This document shows, in pieces, positions 62,715 to 64,000 of a DNA stretch of 64,000 bases (its first letter is position 1; each line of letters begins with the position of its first letter). A program made the translations under genes and the position numbers. The notes beneath the pieces are model-generated. The model was given only the letters and a program-made list of their open reading frames with translations. It was not told where the DNA came from and searched no databases. Origin of the DNA: Streptomyces violascens (lineage in GTDB: Bacteria; Actinomycetota; Actinomycetes; Streptomycetales; Streptomycetaceae); contig NZ_BMUA01000025.1 in assembly GCF_014649955.1 (NCBI RefSeq), forward strand, positions 1 to 64,000, written 5' to 3'.

Positions 62715-62745
62715 GGGCTACTGGGGGTTCTGCCCCCAGTAGCCC
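62715..62745 (+). terminator. Terminator of the cytochrome c maturation operon
   Basis: GGGCTACTGGGGG (62715-62727) pairs perfectly with CCCCCAGTAGCCC (62733-62745), 13 bp, loop TTCTG, 23 bases after the ccsB stop. Confidence 0.88.
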
Positions 62746-62755
62746 GTTCGCGTCT

Positions 62756-62974
62756 TAAGGGCGCTCGTCCTCAAACGCCGGACGGGCTAGGAGTGGGCTG
62801 GTGCCTCTGCGTTCGCAGACGGGCTGAAGTGCTCCGGGGCTGGCCGGCACCGACCCTGCCAGGGGGCGCGGGGAACTGCGCGCCCAGCCCACGCACGGTC
62901 CGCAGCCGACGAGCCACCCCCCCCGTAACCGACCCACCCACCCCCGGAGGGTTTAGGGAAGGGGCGGGGTGGGG
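62756..62974 (-). repeat. Dispersed intergenic repeat, copy 2 (inverted)
   Basis: This fills the gap before the small membrane protein gene. It contains the complement of the 24-base block of copy 1 at 62760-62783, a 20-base block at 62863-62882, and shared GCGGACCGTG-type sequence near 62890-62905. The 19-base G-rich string at 62956-62974 matches 16774-16792. No gene is supported in 62692-63013. Confidence 0.78.
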
Positions 62975-63013
62975 CCAACGGGGCCTGGGGCGGAGCCCCG
63001 GCGCACCCCGGCC

Positions 63014-63367
63014 CTACTCCTCGCCCCGTTCGCGCCGCTTCAGCTCTTCCTCCCGGCGCCGAAGATCCGCCTCCCAGTCCTTCAGCAGCGCCTCGTCCCG
63101 CTTGCTCGACTCCCCGAGCGAAGCGAGGAACGCCGGGTTGTCGTCGGGGGCCGTCCAACGCCCGCCCGGAGCCGAGCCGCCCCGCCGGACCTTCCCCGCC
63201 GCCAGCCACGCGACCGGCCCGATCAGGACCTCGCCGAAGAGCAGGATGATGATGATCCACACCACCTTGGGGAGGCCCTTGACCTCCTCCTCCGGGGTGT
63301 TCAGGCAGTCGATGAACGCGTAGATCCACAGCGCCAGGACCAGCAGGAACGGCAGATACCTGAGCAT
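63014..63367 (-). CDS. PLDc_N-type small membrane protein
   Basis: A 117-residue protein with two membrane helices (YLPFLLVLALWIYAFIDCL, and the VVWIIIILLFGEVLIGPVAW region). This resembles the PLDc_N family (the N-terminal part of cardiolipin-synthase-like proteins) without the catalytic part. The charged C-terminal helix (about 80-117, with RREEELKRRERGEE) may be a coiled coil. Function unknown. It is divergent from the UbiD-type gene. The ATG at 63367 was chosen at the start of the first helix. Confidence 0.85.
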   Translation of the reverse strand: MLRYLPFLLVLALWIYAFIDCLNTPEEEVKGLPKVVWIIIILLFGEVLIGPVAWLAAGKVRRGGSAPGGRWTAPDDNPAFLASLGESSKRDEALLKDWEADLRRREEELKRRERGEE

Positions 63368-63429
63368 GGTTGGAGGGTCCCCCCGGGAACGGTTGCGGGC
63401 CGTGCCTCGGCCCCGGTGACCCGGCCAGG

Positions 63430-63447
63430 GTATCGGGTGCCCGATAC
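63430..63447. promoter_or_regulatory. 18-bp dyad before the UbiD-type gene
   Basis: GTATCGGG-TG-CCCGATAC, perfect 8-bp arms, lies 9 bases before the start of the menaquinone decarboxylase gene in the 88-base divergent gap. It could be an operator, but also a leader hairpin. Confidence 0.5.
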
Positions 63448-63455
63448 TTGACCCC

Positions 63456-64000
63456 ATGGCTTACGACGATCTCCGATCCCTGCTCAGGGCGCTGGAGCGC
63501 GAGGGTGACCTCAAGCGCATCAAGGCCGAGGTCGACCCGTATCTCGAAGTCGGCGAGATCGTCGACCGGGTCAACAAGGCCGGCGGCCCCGCCCTCCTCT
63601 TCGAGAACGTCAAGGGCGCCTCGATGCCCCTGGCCATGAACGTGTACGGCACCGACCGCCGCCTGCTCAAGGCGCTCGGCCTCACGTCGTACGAGGAGAT
63701 CAGCGACAAGATCGGCGGGCTGCTCAAGCCGGAGCTGCCGCAGGGCTTCGTCGGCATCCGGGAGGCGTTCGGCAAGCTCGGCTCGATGGTGCACGTGCCG
63801 CCGAAGAAGGTGAAGCAGGAGGCCGCGCCCGTCCAGGAGGTCGTCCTGAAGGGCGACGACGTCGACCTCGACCAGCTGCCCGCGCTGTTCACCTGGCCCG
63901 AGGACGGCGGCTCCTTCTTCAACCTGGGCCTCACGCACACCAAGCACCCCGAGACCGGCGTCCGCAACCTCGGCCTCTACCGCCTCCAGCGCCACGACAA
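63456..64000 (+). CDS. UbiD-family decarboxylase for menaquinone synthesis, 5' part
   Basis: The first 181 codons of a UbiD-type decarboxylase run off the window end. MAYDDLRSLLRALEREGDLK, VDPYLEVGEIVDRVNKAGGP and LPALFTWPEDGGSFFNLG are typical of the actinobacterial family used in the futalosine menaquinone pathway (MqnL role). These enzymes need a prenylated FMN cofactor from a UbiX-type partner. The catalytic Arg and Glu residues lie beyond the window. Confidence 0.85.
   Translation, partial: MAYDDLRSLLRALEREGDLKRIKAEVDPYLEVGEIVDRVNKAGGPALLFENVKGASMPLAMNVYGTDRRLLKALGLTSYEEISDKIGGLLKPELPQGFVGIREAFGKLGSMVHVPPKKVKQEAAPVQEVVLKGDDVDLDQLPALFTWPEDGGSFFNLGLTHTKHPETGVRNLGLYRLQRHD

Overview
The window is high-GC actinobacterial DNA and reads as a Streptomyces chromosome. 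The reasons are the very strong G/C bias at third codon positions, the developmental sigma factor BldN with its anti-sigma factor RsbN, a Rex-headed heme operon, a class I lysyl-tRNA synthetase, and the typical Streptomyces families DUF397, DUF5753, DUF3558, DUF2637, DUF4232 and DUF5667. No tRNA gene, CRISPR array or prophage was seen. One complete insertion sequence is present.

Layout. 1-54 is the 3' end of a 5S rRNA with its terminator. 127-7029 carries a HAD phosphatase, an MFS exporter, an AcuC-type deacetylase, an unassigned phosphatase-annotated protein, a BldC-like HTH protein, the 32-residue ribosomal protein bS22, an epimerase and an acyltransferase. 7129-9371 is rsbN-bldN on the minus strand. 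9742-11117 holds a HAD-IB phosphatase and a glutaredoxin-like protein. 11348-17816 is the heme block rex-hemA-hemC-hemD-hemB, with a Rex operator in front and ATGA/TTGA overlaps joining the first four genes. 17839-25989 is mostly regulators and membrane proteins, including a WhiJ-type triad (DUF397, XRE-DUF5753, ATPase), a PLP aminotransferase and a membrane-anchored HTH protein. 26029-29671 is the divergent pair argS / lysS. 30028-34458 carries a DUF2637 protein, two DUF3558 lipoproteins and rtcB, followed by an unannotated, strongly foldable intergenic stretch.

34967-46518 is an accessory stretch of small regulators (LuxR-like, XRE-MmyB, TetR, MarR, AraC), redox enzymes, acetyltransferases and a Mut7-C protein. 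Many of its intergenic gaps carry dyads or short tandem repeats. 46624-47502 is an IS5-family element inserted exactly in the stop codon of a MgtA-like P-type ATPase gene, which is preceded by an overlapping ArsR gene. 50490-53954 is a molybdate uptake cluster (HTH-TOBE regulator, ModA, fused ModB-ModC).

54928-64000 returns to conserved metabolism: hemL, a histidine phosphatase, a secreted deacetylase-like lipoprotein, the System II cytochrome c maturation set (ResA-like, CcdA, ResB, CcsB), a small membrane protein and the start of a UbiD-type menaquinone decarboxylase.

How it fits together: heme synthesis (hemA, hemC, hemD, hemB, hemL), cytochrome c assembly and menaquinone synthesis all serve the respiratory chain, and Rex would tie the heme block to NADH/NAD+ balance. 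The most unusual material lies between genes: two foldable elements after rtcB, two paired 14-bp operators at the tetR/monooxygenase promoter, a three-copy ACCCGTAC operator in the WhiJ-type triad, an 11-bp phased repeat before hemL and a BldN-type promoter before rsbN.
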